Shown here piece after piece: positions 24,599 to 33,704 of a stretch of 64,000 nucleotides of DNA. The notes under the pieces are model-generated. The model did no database searches. It was not told where the DNA came from and was given only the letters and a program-made list of their open reading frames with translations. The first letter of the stretch is position 1, and the number at the start of each line of letters is the position of its first letter. The stretch is from JAVZLH01 sp038883475 (lineage in GTDB: Archaea > Thermoproteota > Bathyarchaeia > Bathyarchaeales > Bathycorpusculaceae): contig JAVZMA010000006.1 in the NCBI GenBank assembly GCA_038883475.1, forward strand, positions 6,905-70,904, given 5' to 3'. Position numbers and translations under genes: made by a program.

Positions 24599-26212
24599 TC
24601 ACCTCTTGAAGTTTTCTAGAAATTCTCTTTGGAAAAGCTGCGGGTTATTGTAGTATTTGCTCAGGACTTTGTTTACGCTTCTGTAGTCGCGGATGTTATG
24701 CTCAACCATATGCATTAATATCCTTTTGCGGTATTCCAGTTCGTCAAGGAGTTTTTCAACTGGTATGTCTAGGCTGGCAGCCATCTTTTTCAGAAGGTAG
24801 CTTTCAGCTAGTCTCTCCTGGAATGTGTCGTTTGAAGGGTTCCAGCTGAAAACTTCTTGGAAACTGTTCGCGTCCTTTATCTCTGAAACGTTTATGAATT
24901 TTCTGCTTGAGAGTCGCCTTCCAGACTCGAGGAAGACTGGTGTTCTGACATGCTTCACATTTATAACACAGTTCATCAGCGGAATAATTGAAGATGGAAT
25001 GTTCATAGGCGGCTGCGTTAGCCTCTTGATGGCTGTGTCAACATCTTCCGCATGGAGAGTGCATAAGCCTCCGTGTCCAGTTGCAAGCGCCTGAAACAGC
25101 ACGTAGGCTTCTTCGCCGCGGACTTCTCCAACAATTATTAGGTCTGGGCGGTGTCTCACAGCGGATTTTATCAAGTCGTATAAAGTGATTTCTCCTTCGC
25201 CCTCAACTCCAAAGCCTGAGCGGGCTATTGTTGAAGTCCAGTTTTCATGGGGCAAGTTGATTTCCGCGACTTCTTCAACTGAAATTATTTTATGGCTTGG
25301 TTTTATGAGACATGCAATAGCGTTTAGGGCTGTTGTTTTTCCAGCACCTGTCGCGCCAATAATCATTAGAGACATTTTGTTCTCCATCAGAAGCCATAGA
25401 TACGCGGCTATGTTTTCGTCTATTGTTTCATTCTCGATTAAGTCAATTATTGTGAAGGGGTCTTTGCGGAACTTCCTTATCGTGAAAGATGTTCCAGCTG
25501 GCGTTGTTTCCTTTCCAAAAGAGACAGCTAAACGGTGTTTTTCAGGGAGCGTAACATCCACTATGGGGAAGGCTATGCTGACATGTTTGCCAGCCTTATG
25601 GACTACACGCATTATGAAGTCGTCAAGTTCCTGTTCATCACGGAAAACAATGTTGGTTTTAATGTTCTCGTATTTTCTATGCCACAAAAATATGGGTTTG
25701 TTAACTCCGCTGCATCCTATATCCTCAACATACTCATCGTACATTAGAGGGTCGATTTTACCATAACCCACAATGTCCCTCTCAAGATAATAGAGGATTT
25801 TGCGCATTCCGACAGGGGAGATTCCGGTAAATAGTTTTTGATGGGCCGAGAGTATTAAGGGCATTTGTCTTTTGAAGGATTCTGCCAGGGTTTCTTCGCC
25901 TTCCGGCGCTTGAAGCTCGTACTCCAAAATGTTTCTTAACCTGAAGTAGCCGTCTCGTTCCTCCTTTGTTATGGGAAGTTCGTCAAGAACGTAGAGGTAC
26001 TCCATTGTTTCCTCGTTTTGGACGATGGCCGCATAAGAGAAGGGGGGCTTAAGCGGGTAATATTCAACTTCCACGTAGCCTTCTGGCACGTTCCATTTTT
26101 TAATGTCTAAAAATTCGACTAGACTTCCCTCTTCTCTCATCATTTCCTTGAAGGCTTCTTCGCCTTGAGCCTTTTCTTTTCTAAATTTAAAGTTTAACCT
26201 CACTTCATTCAC
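24599..26212 (-). CDS. Type II/IV secretion system ATPase (TadA/ArlI/GspE family), pilus locus 1
   Basis: 537 residues, full length for an archaeal assembly ATPase. An N-terminal domain (about 1-250) with ERDIVGYGKIDPLM and VNKPIFLWHR precedes the motor domain. Walker A is GATGAGKTT (286-294), the Asp/Glu box is SVEEVAEINLPHENW, Walker B is PDLIIVGEVRGEEAY, and the His box is GHGGLCTLHAE. It powers assembly at the inner face of the membrane. It is clearly paralogous to the ATPase at 49557-51185, with the same order of motifs. Confidence 0.94.
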   Translation of the reverse strand: MNEVRLNFKFRKEKAQGEEAFKEMMREEGSLVEFLDIKKWNVPEGYVEVEYYPLKPPFSYAAIVQNEETMEYLYVLDELPITKEERDGYFRLRNILEYELQAPEGEETLAESFKRQMPLILSAHQKLFTGISPVGMRKILYYLERDIVGYGKIDPLMYDEYVEDIGCSGVNKPIFLWHRKYENIKTNIVFRDEQELDDFIMRVVHKAGKHVSIAFPIVDVTLPEKHRLAVSFGKETTPAGTSFTIRKFRKDPFTIIDLIENETIDENIAAYLWLLMENKMSLMIIGATGAGKTTALNAIACLIKPSHKIISVEEVAEINLPHENWTSTIARSGFGVEGEGEITLYDLIKSAVRHRPDLIIVGEVRGEEAYVLFQALATGHGGLCTLHAEDVDTAIKRLTQPPMNIPSSIIPLMNCVINVKHVRTPVFLESGRRLSSRKFINVSEIKDANSFQEVFSWNPSNDTFQERLAESYLLKKMAASLDIPVEKLLDELEYRKRILMHMVEHNIRDYRSVNKVLSKYYNNPQLFQREFLENFKR

Positions 26213-26663
26213 CTTCTATAAAGCCCGTGAGCCTTACCTGCACTACTCCATTATCGGCATGGCAGAGTAAGCGTGCTGCTCCGTATCCTGCTACGTAATA
26301 GCCGCTGGCTGAAACCCCTCTCGGGAGGTAGACGCGCAGTTCTGTTTCTTCTTGGGGGTTGTTTCCGAAGCCGCCTTCCACCCAAGCCTTGGAAGAGTCA
26401 TTGCAGAGTTGGAGCCAGTACTGTTTGTTTCCTATTGTTGTTGGCATTTGAATGAACGTTTCAGCTGTGGCGTTTGTGGTTTGGGCAAGCGTTAAAAGTT
26501 CTGTGCTTTTGGCTGCTAAGAGGTCTATTAAGTTTTTTAGTTTCCTCATTTCTGAGAAAGCGCGTAATGTGTTCGTGTAAGCCATCGAGGAGAATGTGAG
26601 GAGGCTGCAGACAGCTATCAATGCAATGAAAGTGTAGAGGTAACTAGGCGTTATTGATGGCAA
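26205..26663 (-). CDS. TadE-like minor pilin-type protein, pilus locus 1
   Basis: 152 residues with an N-terminal span (LYTFIALIAVCSLLTFSSMAY) and a small outside domain. It overlaps the ATPase start by 8 nt and follows the 279-residue pilin-like gene by 3 nt. Length and plan match the 160-residue protein of locus 2 (46527-47009), but sequence similarity is weak. Confidence 0.62.
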   Translation of the reverse strand: MPSITPSYLYTFIALIAVCSLLTFSSMAYTNTLRAFSEMRKLKNLIDLLAAKSTELLTLAQTTNATAETFIQMPTTIGNKQYWLQLCNDSSKAWVEGGFGNNPQEETELRVYLPRGVSASGYYVAGYGAARLLCHADNGVVQVRLTGFIEGE

Positions 26664-26666
26664 CTT

Positions 26667-27506
26667 TTACATCTCCACTCTCTGAATTTTGATGTTACAT
26701 GTGACCAGTTCAAAATTCACAACAGCGCCTTCATCGTTGCTGGAAACTGGGAGCATGACAGTGCTTTGGGCTCCGTCAAGAACCGCCTTTAGCAGAAACG
26801 AAGAGATTGACTGATTAAACTCGTATTGGCGTGTTGTTGTTACAACATCTATAGCTGTTACTTTTAGGTAGAACTTCTCTTTAAGCATCATAGACTGCGA
26901 AAAATTAAGGTTTATGATGTACACGCGAACCGTGTTTAATGGTTTTCCGCCAACCGAACCCGTGGTTGTTATCGTTACAAATGGGCGGTAGCAGAGCGTT
27001 AGCTCTTTGGCGTTTTCGCCTGTGCCAAAATAGAGTTGAGTCATCGTAAAGGCGCCTTGATTTATTAGGGTTCTCTCATCGCCCCTTAAATACAAGCCTT
27101 CATAATTTAGTTCTGAAGGTTCAAGCTCGTAAAAGGCTTTTCCAACAGAACTGTTAAACAGCAAATCATGAAATGTTTGCCCGTCTGTGAAGTTTAAGAT
27201 TAGGTTTTTTGCTTCTGGTTGTGTTTTGAAGATGCCTCCACAATCATCCATGTAAACAACTTCTGAAGCGCCAAAACTCCAAGCGACAGAACGCACTGCA
27301 TCATCTAGGGCTTGCATGTTTCTTTTGGCAACAGAAGCATTCAGCATCGCGCCTCTCGCACTAATTTTCGCTACTGCGAGACTGTAAGTTGCGGAGATTA
27401 TGACTAGCAACGAAACGAACAAGATTAGGTAGGTTACTGGTATGGCTAATGCCCTCTTAGAAAACAGCAGCCTTCTCAGCCTTTCTCTGAAATATCTCCT
27501 ATACAA
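26667..27506 (-). CDS. Archaeal pilin-like protein, pilus locus 1 (family of 47035-47868)
   Basis: 279 residues with a TTG start. A positively charged leader (RERLRRLLFSKRALAIP) runs into the span VTYLILFVSLLVIISATYSLAVA, the layout of archaeal pilins with a class III type leader. The conserved block MLNASVAKRNMQALDDAVRSVAWSF corresponds to SEFSAMKQFMQNVGLQIDDVAWIP in the locus 2 protein. Both end with a long beta-rich region. It is the first gene of the locus 1 operon. Confidence 0.7.
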   Translation of the reverse strand: MYRRYFRERLRRLLFSKRALAIPVTYLILFVSLLVIISATYSLAVAKISARGAMLNASVAKRNMQALDDAVRSVAWSFGASEVVYMDDCGGIFKTQPEAKNLILNFTDGQTFHDLLFNSSVGKAFYELEPSELNYEGLYLRGDERTLINQGAFTMTQLYFGTGENAKELTLCYRPFVTITTTGSVGGKPLNTVRVYIINLNFSQSMMLKEKFYLKVTAIDVVTTTRQYEFNQSISSFLLKAVLDGAQSTVMLPVSSNDEGAVVNFELVTCNIKIQRVEM

Positions 27507-27662
27507 ACCTTACAGCCTCCTCTCTTGCATGTCTAATCAAAACTTTCCAGCCTACTGGCAAGATAAGAAAGTGTGTGTAGAACAAAACTACACATAAAAT
27601 CCAAGAGATTTGATACAAAAGATTTTTTAATTCTAGCAAACACTCTCCACTCGGGATGTTAA

Positions 27663-28388
27663 ATGAAAATATTACACGAATTTGTTCCAACGAGAAAATT
27701 TTTGAAACTCGCCGAAGAAGTCAAGGATTTGGTTGACGGCTGGAACGTCACCGACAGCGCTGCAGGTATACCAGCCCCCAGCGGTACAGTTGTAAGCTGT
27801 ATACTCAAAACCAAATACCCGGACAAAATAGTGATACCCATATTCATACTGCACTATAAAGGACCCGTTGAAGTGGGAGGCTTAGCTTTAGCGGCGGACG
27901 CTGTAGGTCTTGATGGTCTTGTGCTTACCATGGGAGACGTTCCAAAGTATGGAGAACCAATCAAAATGTTGAAGTCTTCCGAGGAAGCTCGAGATTTCCT
28001 GCGCACAACAGTGCGTTTAAAGAATCTGAAATTAGGCTGTTTGCTCACGGCACGCCGTTCAGTGGAGGAAACCGTTGCAAGGGCAAGGGATGCTTGGGAC
28101 TTCATTTTCTTCATGAGACTTGAAGACAAATCTTTTCCAACCATGGAACAAGTAGCCAAAGAATGTAAACGTCTAAACAAGCCCATATACACATACTTCC
28201 TAGTGGGAACGCCTAGAAACGCGGAAACCGTGAAAATGATCGGGTGGCCTGTCACAACAACCATGGATCGTGTCGAAGAATATGCGAAAAAGCTGGACGG
28301 TCTTGTAGACGGTGTAATTGCAACATGCGCTGGAGATTACGAAGGCGATAAGGAACTTTTGGAAAGACTGCAAAAATTCAGAAAATAA
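27663..28388 (+). CDS. Methylenetetrahydrofolate reductase-like protein (MetF/MTHFR fold)
   Basis: 241 residues, shorter than MetF (about 290). TIM-barrel motifs are WNVTDSAAGIPAPSG, then ALAADAVGLDGLVLTMGDVP, the counterpart of the L-x-GD flavin-binding turn of MTHFR. The C-terminal third (YEGDKELLERL) is abbreviated. The family contains folate and methanopterin methylene reductases and some uncharacterised archaeal members, and the substrate pterin here is not evident. The neighbour CooT-like mini-protein hints at one-carbon/CO-linked metabolism, but no CODH or other pathway gene is in the window. Confidence 0.65.
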   Translation: MKILHEFVPTRKFLKLAEEVKDLVDGWNVTDSAAGIPAPSGTVVSCILKTKYPDKIVIPIFILHYKGPVEVGGLALAADAVGLDGLVLTMGDVPKYGEPIKMLKSSEEARDFLRTTVRLKNLKLGCLLTARRSVEETVARARDAWDFIFFMRLEDKSFPTMEQVAKECKRLNKPIYTYFLVGTPRNAETVKMIGWPVTTTMDRVEEYAKKLDGLVDGVIATCAGDYEGDKELLERLQKFRK

Positions 28389-28475
28389 ATTCCTCTTCCT
28401 TTTTTGTTGAGTACACTTTCTCTATCTAAAACAGTTTTATAATAGGATACGTCAATGTTGTTAAGGTGATGAAGA

Positions 28476-28655
28476 ATGTGCGAGTTCAACGTAATCCTTA
28501 ATGGAAAAACAGTTTTCAAGGACGTAGTTTATGCCAAAGTGGAAAGCGACAAGGTAATCGTAAAAGACGTGCTTGGAAAATCTAAGGAGTTCAAAAACAG
28601 CAAAATTGTGGAGGTTGACGTTAACTCCACACGCTTGGTTCTGTCAAGCTCATAA
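28476..28655 (+). CDS. CooT-like small nickel-binding family protein (59 aa)
   Basis: 59 residues behind AAGGTGATG. The N-terminal MCEFNVIL with Cys2 and the pattern of short strands (GKTVFKDVVYAKVESDKVIVKDVLG, KIVEVDVNSTRLVL) match the CooT family, in which Cys2 binds nickel for carbon monoxide dehydrogenase maturation. Many archaeal homologues are annotated as predicted RNA-binding proteins. It overlaps the convergent presenilin gene by 6 bp. The function in this organism is inference. Confidence 0.75.
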   Translation: MCEFNVILNGKTVFKDVVYAKVESDKVIVKDVLGKSKEFKNSKIVEVDVNSTRLVLSSS

Positions 28656-29489
28656 AAGCGAAGCGAGAAAACCAAAAGCCAAACCAAACAGCACAGGAAA
28701 TGGAAGTCCAGGAAACATTCCCTTTCTCTCAAGTATCTTAAAAACCAACAAACATCCGAGCAAGACTCCGAGAATGGAGGCTAGGCATGGTATAAAGCCG
28801 AAGTTTAGAAACATGTTCCCAGAAAGCATGGAATAAAATGTCAGATCGCCTAGTCCCATTTGTATGCCCTTAAAGGAGTAACTTAAGCCACGGAATTGCT
28901 CAAGTCCTATGCGAGCCATTTTTCCAACAGGTCCATAATAGACTGTGAAGGCGTCGTAAACTGCCAGAAAAACCAGAATCGTTATGGCGCTTAGTGTCTG
29001 GATTGAAACTCCCAAAAATGTTCCGAGGGCTCCTCCCAAAAGAATAATTATAACATCGCAAATCTTGCCGCCAAATCGGAATATCACGAGGCTTGAAGAC
29101 ACTGTTAGTATTAGAGACAAAGTTAAGGTTAAAACTTCCAAGTATGGGAAAGCGATTTTTGAAAGCGCTGCGAGTAAATAAACAACGCATAGCATGAAGA
29201 TAGCCATTGTTAAAGCAAATCCCGTGATCAAGTTGATCAATTTACGGTTTCCCCGTTTTATAAGGAGATATAGAAGTGATGCGCCAACGCCAACAAGGAT
29301 GACGAAATAAAGGGCGTTACCGAAGGATCCAAAGAAGACATCTTCTTGGAACGGGGTGATCTTGTATGTCTCCATAGAAGAGGTTGAAATCAAAAAAGCG
29401 CAGAAAACACCAAACAGTAGGCTTGCCAAAACTGGCGCCAAATGGATTGGTCTTGCCTTAAACTTGTCACTCAAAGCCTTTTCACCCAA
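28650..29489 (-). CDS. Presenilin/signal peptide peptidase-family aspartyl protease
   Basis: 279 residues with about nine membrane spans. The two catalytic aspartates are D179 in AVYDAF and D215 in MGLGDLTFYS. The substrate-gating PAL-type motif reads PGLPFP (260-265). These are the defining features of GXGD intramembrane proteases, including the archaeal homologue PSH. It cleaves membrane-spanning helices, typically remnant signal peptides. It is the last gene of the minus-strand run from tgtA and overlaps the archaemetzincin gene by 8 nt. Confidence 0.9.
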   Translation of the reverse strand: MGEKALSDKFKARPIHLAPVLASLLFGVFCAFLISTSSMETYKITPFQEDVFFGSFGNALYFVILVGVGASLLYLLIKRGNRKLINLITGFALTMAIFMLCVVYLLAALSKIAFPYLEVLTLTLSLILTVSSSLVIFRFGGKICDVIIILLGGALGTFLGVSIQTLSAITILVFLAVYDAFTVYYGPVGKMARIGLEQFRGLSYSFKGIQMGLGDLTFYSMLSGNMFLNFGFIPCLASILGVLLGCLLVFKILERKGMFPGLPFPVLFGLAFGFLASLL

Positions 29490-30033
29490 GATTTTCTAAA
29501 GCTTTCTCAACTTTTAAGGAGCATTTGTTGCAGAATAAGCTTTGTTTCCTGTCGGTTTCGAAAATCGAATTGGAAAAATACATAACGCAAAAAGGGTTAG
29601 AACAATGTCTCAAACCTAAAGTGTGTCCAAGCTCGTGTAAAGCCTCCTTTGTGCCCCTTTCTATGAAAAGTTCAGTTTTTGGAGGGCTTCCGTAGTATTC
29701 TGGTCTAAGTCTCCACAAACTTATCAAAGCTGCTTTTCCAGGGCATTCCGCTTCTCCGAACACAAAATTTAAGTTTGGCACAAATATGTCAGCGTCGATT
29801 ATTCCCAAAATTTTGTTGAAGGCTTTTTGTTTTTCAGCGTAAATGCGAATTTTGTTTAATATAAAGTCTGAACGGTACTGTTGCCTCGTGCTGTCGAAAG
29901 TTTCGTTTGGTATTGGTAGCGCTTCATCAATTAACGTGCATGTAGCTTCAGGGAAAACCATGCGTAAATTTTCTTGGATTCTACTTATCACTTGCTGATC
30001 TACTTGACCTACGCGCAAAATCCCAATATGCAT
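29482..30033 (-). CDS. amzA: Archaemetzincin (zinc metallopeptidase)
   Basis: 183 residues from the ATG at 30033, preceded by TTAGAGGAAT; an ATG at 30054 overlaps the upstream gene. The metzincin motif HELGHTLGLRHC contains three zinc ligands. The family cysteines of a second, structural zinc site are present (HCSNPFCVM, then FCNKCSLKVE). This is the compact archaeal form. Its substrate is unknown. It is co-directional and nearly contiguous with aCPSF2 and presenilin genes. Confidence 0.92.
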   Translation of the reverse strand: MHIGILRVGQVDQQVISRIQENLRMVFPEATCTLIDEALPIPNETFDSTRQQYRSDFILNKIRIYAEKQKAFNKILGIIDADIFVPNLNFVFGEAECPGKAALISLWRLRPEYYGSPPKTELFIERGTKEALHELGHTLGLRHCSNPFCVMYFSNSIFETDRKQSLFCNKCSLKVEKALENLG

Positions 30034-30040
30034 AATTCCT

Positions 30041-31321
30041 CTAAACCTCAACAATATCTCCAGCTTTTGGAGCCGAAGCCTCTAAGCCTAACTCCTCCCT
30101 TATCCACTTAGCGAAAAGTTCACAGTTTCCCTCAGCACCATGAACAACATAAACCTTTGGTTTTCCACCGAGACTTTTGACGGCTTCCCTAAGTTCTGTT
30201 GCCCCGCAGTGCGATGAAAAGTCGAAATGTTCCACACGAGCCTTAACCTTCCTCATCTTACCATCAATAACACATATGCCCTTCTCTAACAGCTCCCTCC
30301 CAGGCGTGCCAGGAATCTGATAACTCACCAGAAAAATTGCGTTGTTCGCCCTTTTACCAATTTTCGACGTGTAAAAAACAGCTGGACCGCCTTTAAGCAT
30401 TCCAGCCGGAGCGATTATTACTCCCGGTCTCTTTATCACTTTTCTGCGGTCTCTCCAGCCTTCAACCCAGTCGACGGAGTGTATGGCGTCCATGAAAAGT
30501 TTGGGGTCTCCGAGGAACTGCTGGTAATTCATCATTATTCTGCTGGCTTCGCGCGCCATTCCATCTATGGCGACGGGGTGTTCAAAGTGGTGAGCGGCTA
30601 AAACGCATGCAATCTCCTGTGATCTTCCAACTCCGAAGGCTGGAATTAGAACTGTGCCGCCTCTTTCCACAATGTCTGTGGTTTCGTTTACGAGGCGTTT
30701 TTCCAGTTCTAAACGTTCTGTGTGGTCTTCGTCGGCGTAGGTGCTTTCAATTATGACGGCGTCTAAGTTGCCATAATCCATTTTGGCGCCTTTCAAAAGC
30801 CTCGTGTTAATGGTGTTGAAATCGCCTGTGTAAAGTACTCTCTTACCGTCTGCCTCAGCGATTATTTGTGCGCTTCCAGGGATATGCCCTGCGTTAAAGA
30901 ATTGAAGTTTTATGTCTCCTATCTCCTCTTCAGCACCGAAGTCTACGTGTTTGAGGCTTCTAGCCATGGACCTTAGTTCCAAATATTCAAATGGCAAATA
31001 ATAGCCCGATAAGTGGATGAAGTCTGAAATTAAAAGTTGGGTTAATTCCAAGTTCAGTTTATTTGTGTACAGGGGTTTTTTGTCGTGGACGTAGAAAATG
31101 GGCGCTGCACCCGTGTGGTCAAGGTGGCTGTGGGTTAGGACTAGTGCGTCAACGTCTTTTGGCGGTACATGCATGGGGAAACCTGGTTCGTGGTTAAGCA
31201 TGACGCCGTAGTCAAGCAGCACCTGCGTTTTTTCCGTGCTCACCGCTATTGCGATTCTTCCAACCTCGTGAGTTCCACCTAGAAACCTAATTTTCAACGG
31301 ACTCACTTCGCTCTTTTGCAC
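30041..31321 (-). CDS. Beta-CASP metallo-beta-lactamase ribonuclease, aCPSF2-like
   Basis: 426 residues, starting directly with the catalytic fold (no KH domains), which fits aCPSF2 rather than the KH-containing aCPSF1. The zinc-binding HSHLDH is at 64-69, followed by GHIPGSAQ, TGDF and the beta-CASP motifs VLIPAFGVGRSQE and FSSHCGATEL. These enzymes cut or trim RNA with 5'-3' exo or endo action. The first gene downstream is amzA, whose start lies 7 nt after this stop. Confidence 0.9.
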   Translation of the reverse strand: MQKSEVSPLKIRFLGGTHEVGRIAIAVSTEKTQVLLDYGVMLNHEPGFPMHVPPKDVDALVLTHSHLDHTGAAPIFYVHDKKPLYTNKLNLELTQLLISDFIHLSGYYLPFEYLELRSMARSLKHVDFGAEEEIGDIKLQFFNAGHIPGSAQIIAEADGKRVLYTGDFNTINTRLLKGAKMDYGNLDAVIIESTYADEDHTERLELEKRLVNETTDIVERGGTVLIPAFGVGRSQEIACVLAAHHFEHPVAIDGMAREASRIMMNYQQFLGDPKLFMDAIHSVDWVEGWRDRRKVIKRPGVIIAPAGMLKGGPAVFYTSKIGKRANNAIFLVSYQIPGTPGRELLEKGICVIDGKMRKVKARVEHFDFSSHCGATELREAVKSLGGKPKVYVVHGAEGNCELFAKWIREELGLEASAPKAGDIVEV

Positions 31322-31348
31322 TAATGCCTAATCATGCATTTTGCTCTT

Positions 31349-31954
31349 TTAAAAATGTATTGACTTCCCAATTGGAGAAGCTCTAACCAACCCTCTTTTT
31401 ATAGCCTCTAAAATTTCGTTAACGTCTAAAGAGGCTTGAATTTCCGTGTAAACCGTCCACAGTTCACTTACTGCGTGGGCGTCGCTGCCAGCAACGCCAG
31501 GCAGCCCTAACTCCCTAGCTAAGTTTTCAGCCTTTTTGTTTGTATAAGGTGGCGAAGCGCCATTTAGAACTTCTATGGCGTCTAAATTGTATTTTTTAAT
31601 TTCATCGCCTAAGCCGTAGACCCTGTAAGGGTGGGCAGCTATGACCACGCCGTCTTTTTCTCTTGCGAAATCGATGACGTTTTGAACTGTCCATGGTTTA
31701 GGCGGCAGTTCCGCAACGCCTAAAACTATTAAGTCTCCTTCAGTTGTGGCTACTTCAACTCCGGGAATTATTAAAATGTCTTTGTATGGGGCGGCTAATT
31801 CGCGCGCTTTATAGTAGCCTTCGACTGTGTTGTGGTCTGTCACGGCTATGGCTTTAATAAACGGATGAGCATATAACTGGTCCACTAGGGTTTTTGGCTG
31901 GATTGACGCGTCAAACGAATATGTTGTGTGAAGGTGTAGGTCTGCGCGAATCAC
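31349..31954 (-). CDS. PHP-domain metal-dependent phosphoesterase
   Basis: 201 residues. The PHP motifs are DLHLHTTYSFDAS, AVTDHNTVEGYYKA, PGVEVATTEGDLIVLG, AHPYRV and the late GSDAH. All metal ligands expected for the trinuclear site are present. Small stand-alone PHP proteins act as RNase AM-like or phosphohistidine-type phosphatases. Its position between tgtA and the aCPSF2-like nuclease suggests a nucleic-acid role, but this is weak evidence. Confidence 0.88.
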   Translation of the reverse strand: MIRADLHLHTTYSFDASIQPKTLVDQLYAHPFIKAIAVTDHNTVEGYYKARELAAPYKDILIIPGVEVATTEGDLIVLGVAELPPKPWTVQNVIDFAREKDGVVIAAHPYRVYGLGDEIKKYNLDAIEVLNGASPPYTNKKAENLARELGLPGVAGSDAHAVSELWTVYTEIQASLDVNEILEAIKRGLVRASPIGKSIHF

Positions 31955-32013
31955 TTTTACTCGCTCGTGACTTTATGAAAATGGTTGTGGGAATCTGTTA
32001 TAAGTTGTTTGCC

Positions 32014-33588
32014 TTAGCAGAGTCTAGACTTCGTGTTTACGGCTTTGAACTTGATGCCTTTTTGTTTACAAGCTTTCTTGCACGCTTTTATAACTGTATT
32101 GTTCCAATTTTCTGGGTCGTTGACAAGTATTATTGTCTTATAGTTTGTTCGGCTGATGTATTCCACGATGTCGTTAGCTACATGTGCTATTGTCTCTGTG
32201 TCAGGTGGAAGCACAGTTTCATGCTGCGAAAGCGGATAAACCTCATCAAGCTCGATGGGAACAACACCAAAAGGAGCAGCGTAAAAACACACGTGAACCT
32301 TACCTAAGTCTGTTTTTGACATTTTTTCGAGCAACTTTTCGTTTTTCCTAAATTCCTTTGCTTTGTGAAACGGCTTACTTTGGGTTTGGGGCATAAGCAA
32401 AAGAAGTTCCGCATCTTTTGGAGGCGTATATCTCTCTGTGAGTTTTCGCTTATGCCTTGCAACCTCTGGTCTAATAAGCCCAATGGAGTCGAAGAAAAAG
32501 AGCCCACCTTTTTTTGTTGCTGGACTGTGTTTTTCGATGAAATCGCTATATTTCTTCAATTTTTTTAGGGCTTGAAGCAGTGCTGGGTGTCCACGCGCCC
32601 TCACTTCCAAGTGTTCCCATAATCGTCCATCTTTTACGGCTTGTTTTGTGCGCCTTAACTCTGAGTGGCAAACGTAAAGGTTGTGTTCTGCAAGGAAGAC
32701 TTGACGTTTTTCTTTTGGCATTTCCAAAACTTGTTTCGGCGTTTTGCTTGAGCAATTTTGACACGCGCACGGGAAATAATCCATTTCGTTCAGTCTTAAA
32801 GTGCCAGTTTCAGTCATGTAACGGTCTTCTCTGGCGTATATGGCGTAGGCTGCAGAATCGAAAAGGTCGCATCCGAGAGCCACAGCCAAAGAAAACATGA
32901 AGGGATGCCCAGCCCCGAAAAGGTGAAGTGGCTTATCCAGTGGAAGATTCATTTTAGCCGTCATTATCATGTCAACCAAAACATCAAAACGGTAACGTTC
33001 CATAACCTCCGTTGGGCTTCCCAAAGCGTAAATGTGGAAGGGCAGTTTTCCCATTTCGGCGGCTGAATATGCCACAAGATCTAGGCGTCTTCCCCCTTGA
33101 ACGGGACCAACCCATAAAATATCCTCTCTAGTTTTTATGCTGAAGAACTGTTTAGCCCGACTTAGAGTCTCTTTCACTGTTTTTTCCGCATGTTCTTTTG
33201 AAACTTTCCAGCCAGTTGGCAAATCCAGAATTGTGGCTATGTCAGCGCCTATCTCTTCCTGATATTTGACAATTTCCTCTGGGCTGGTTTCTATGTCGCC
33301 GTAAACGAGGATTTGGTAGGCGCCTGAATCCGTCATTACGACTCCATCATAATCCAAGAATTTGTGTATTCCCTCTTTTGCAGGCTGGTTTTGGAAATGT
33401 TTCTTCAGTATGTATGCGTTTGTTATTAGGGCTTTGAAGCCGAAATCTTCACGAAGTCTTCTAGGCGGTATGGGTTGCATGACTGGGTTTATCACTGGAA
33501 AAAGCAGTGGAGTTTCCACAGTACCGCTTTTGGTTTTTAACCTCCCAATTCTTGCAAGCAGATCTTTTTCTTTTACTTCAAAACTCAT
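32014..33588 (-). CDS. tgtA: tRNA-guanine(15) transglycosylase (archaeosine)
   Basis: About 524 residues from the ATG at 33588 (a start at 33615 adds nine). The TGT barrel is intact: general acid region MTDSGAYQ, GPVQGG, nucleophile region DLFDSAAYAIYARE, and zinc site C-x-C-x2-C with a following histidine. It exchanges G15 of tRNA for preQ0. The C-terminal region (about 390-524; LLLLMPQTQSKPF, APFGVVPIELDEVYP) resembles the DUF5591 domain known from archaeosine synthase. No PUA domain follows, so it is shorter than classic TgtA. Confidence 0.92.
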   Translation of the reverse strand: MSFEVKEKDLLARIGRLKTKSGTVETPLLFPVINPVMQPIPPRRLREDFGFKALITNAYILKKHFQNQPAKEGIHKFLDYDGVVMTDSGAYQILVYGDIETSPEEIVKYQEEIGADIATILDLPTGWKVSKEHAEKTVKETLSRAKQFFSIKTREDILWVGPVQGGRRLDLVAYSAAEMGKLPFHIYALGSPTEVMERYRFDVLVDMIMTAKMNLPLDKPLHLFGAGHPFMFSLAVALGCDLFDSAAYAIYAREDRYMTETGTLRLNEMDYFPCACQNCSSKTPKQVLEMPKEKRQVFLAEHNLYVCHSELRRTKQAVKDGRLWEHLEVRARGHPALLQALKKLKKYSDFIEKHSPATKKGGLFFFDSIGLIRPEVARHKRKLTERYTPPKDAELLLLMPQTQSKPFHKAKEFRKNEKLLEKMSKTDLGKVHVCFYAAPFGVVPIELDEVYPLSQHETVLPPDTETIAHVANDIVEYISRTNYKTIILVNDPENWNNTVIKACKKACKQKGIKFKAVNTKSRLC

Positions 33589-33704
33589 GGCTAAACCTAA
33601 AATCAACAAACACACTCCTAATAAAACTATCCTCTAGGGCTTATTGTGGCTTGCATTAACTTTATACGAAGGACAGCTATACCTAGAAAAGCGAGAGGTT
33701 AACA

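Noticed and set aside
25185..25766. 193-codon plus-strand frame inside the pilus locus 1 ATPase
   Set aside because: Mirror of the Walker A/B coding region; no start signal.
24599..26212. Archaellum locus (arl) identity for locus 1
   Set aside because: No ArlF/G, ArlH or typical archaellin genes nearby, and the accessory genes are unlike arl genes; a Tad/type IV pilus-like label is safer.
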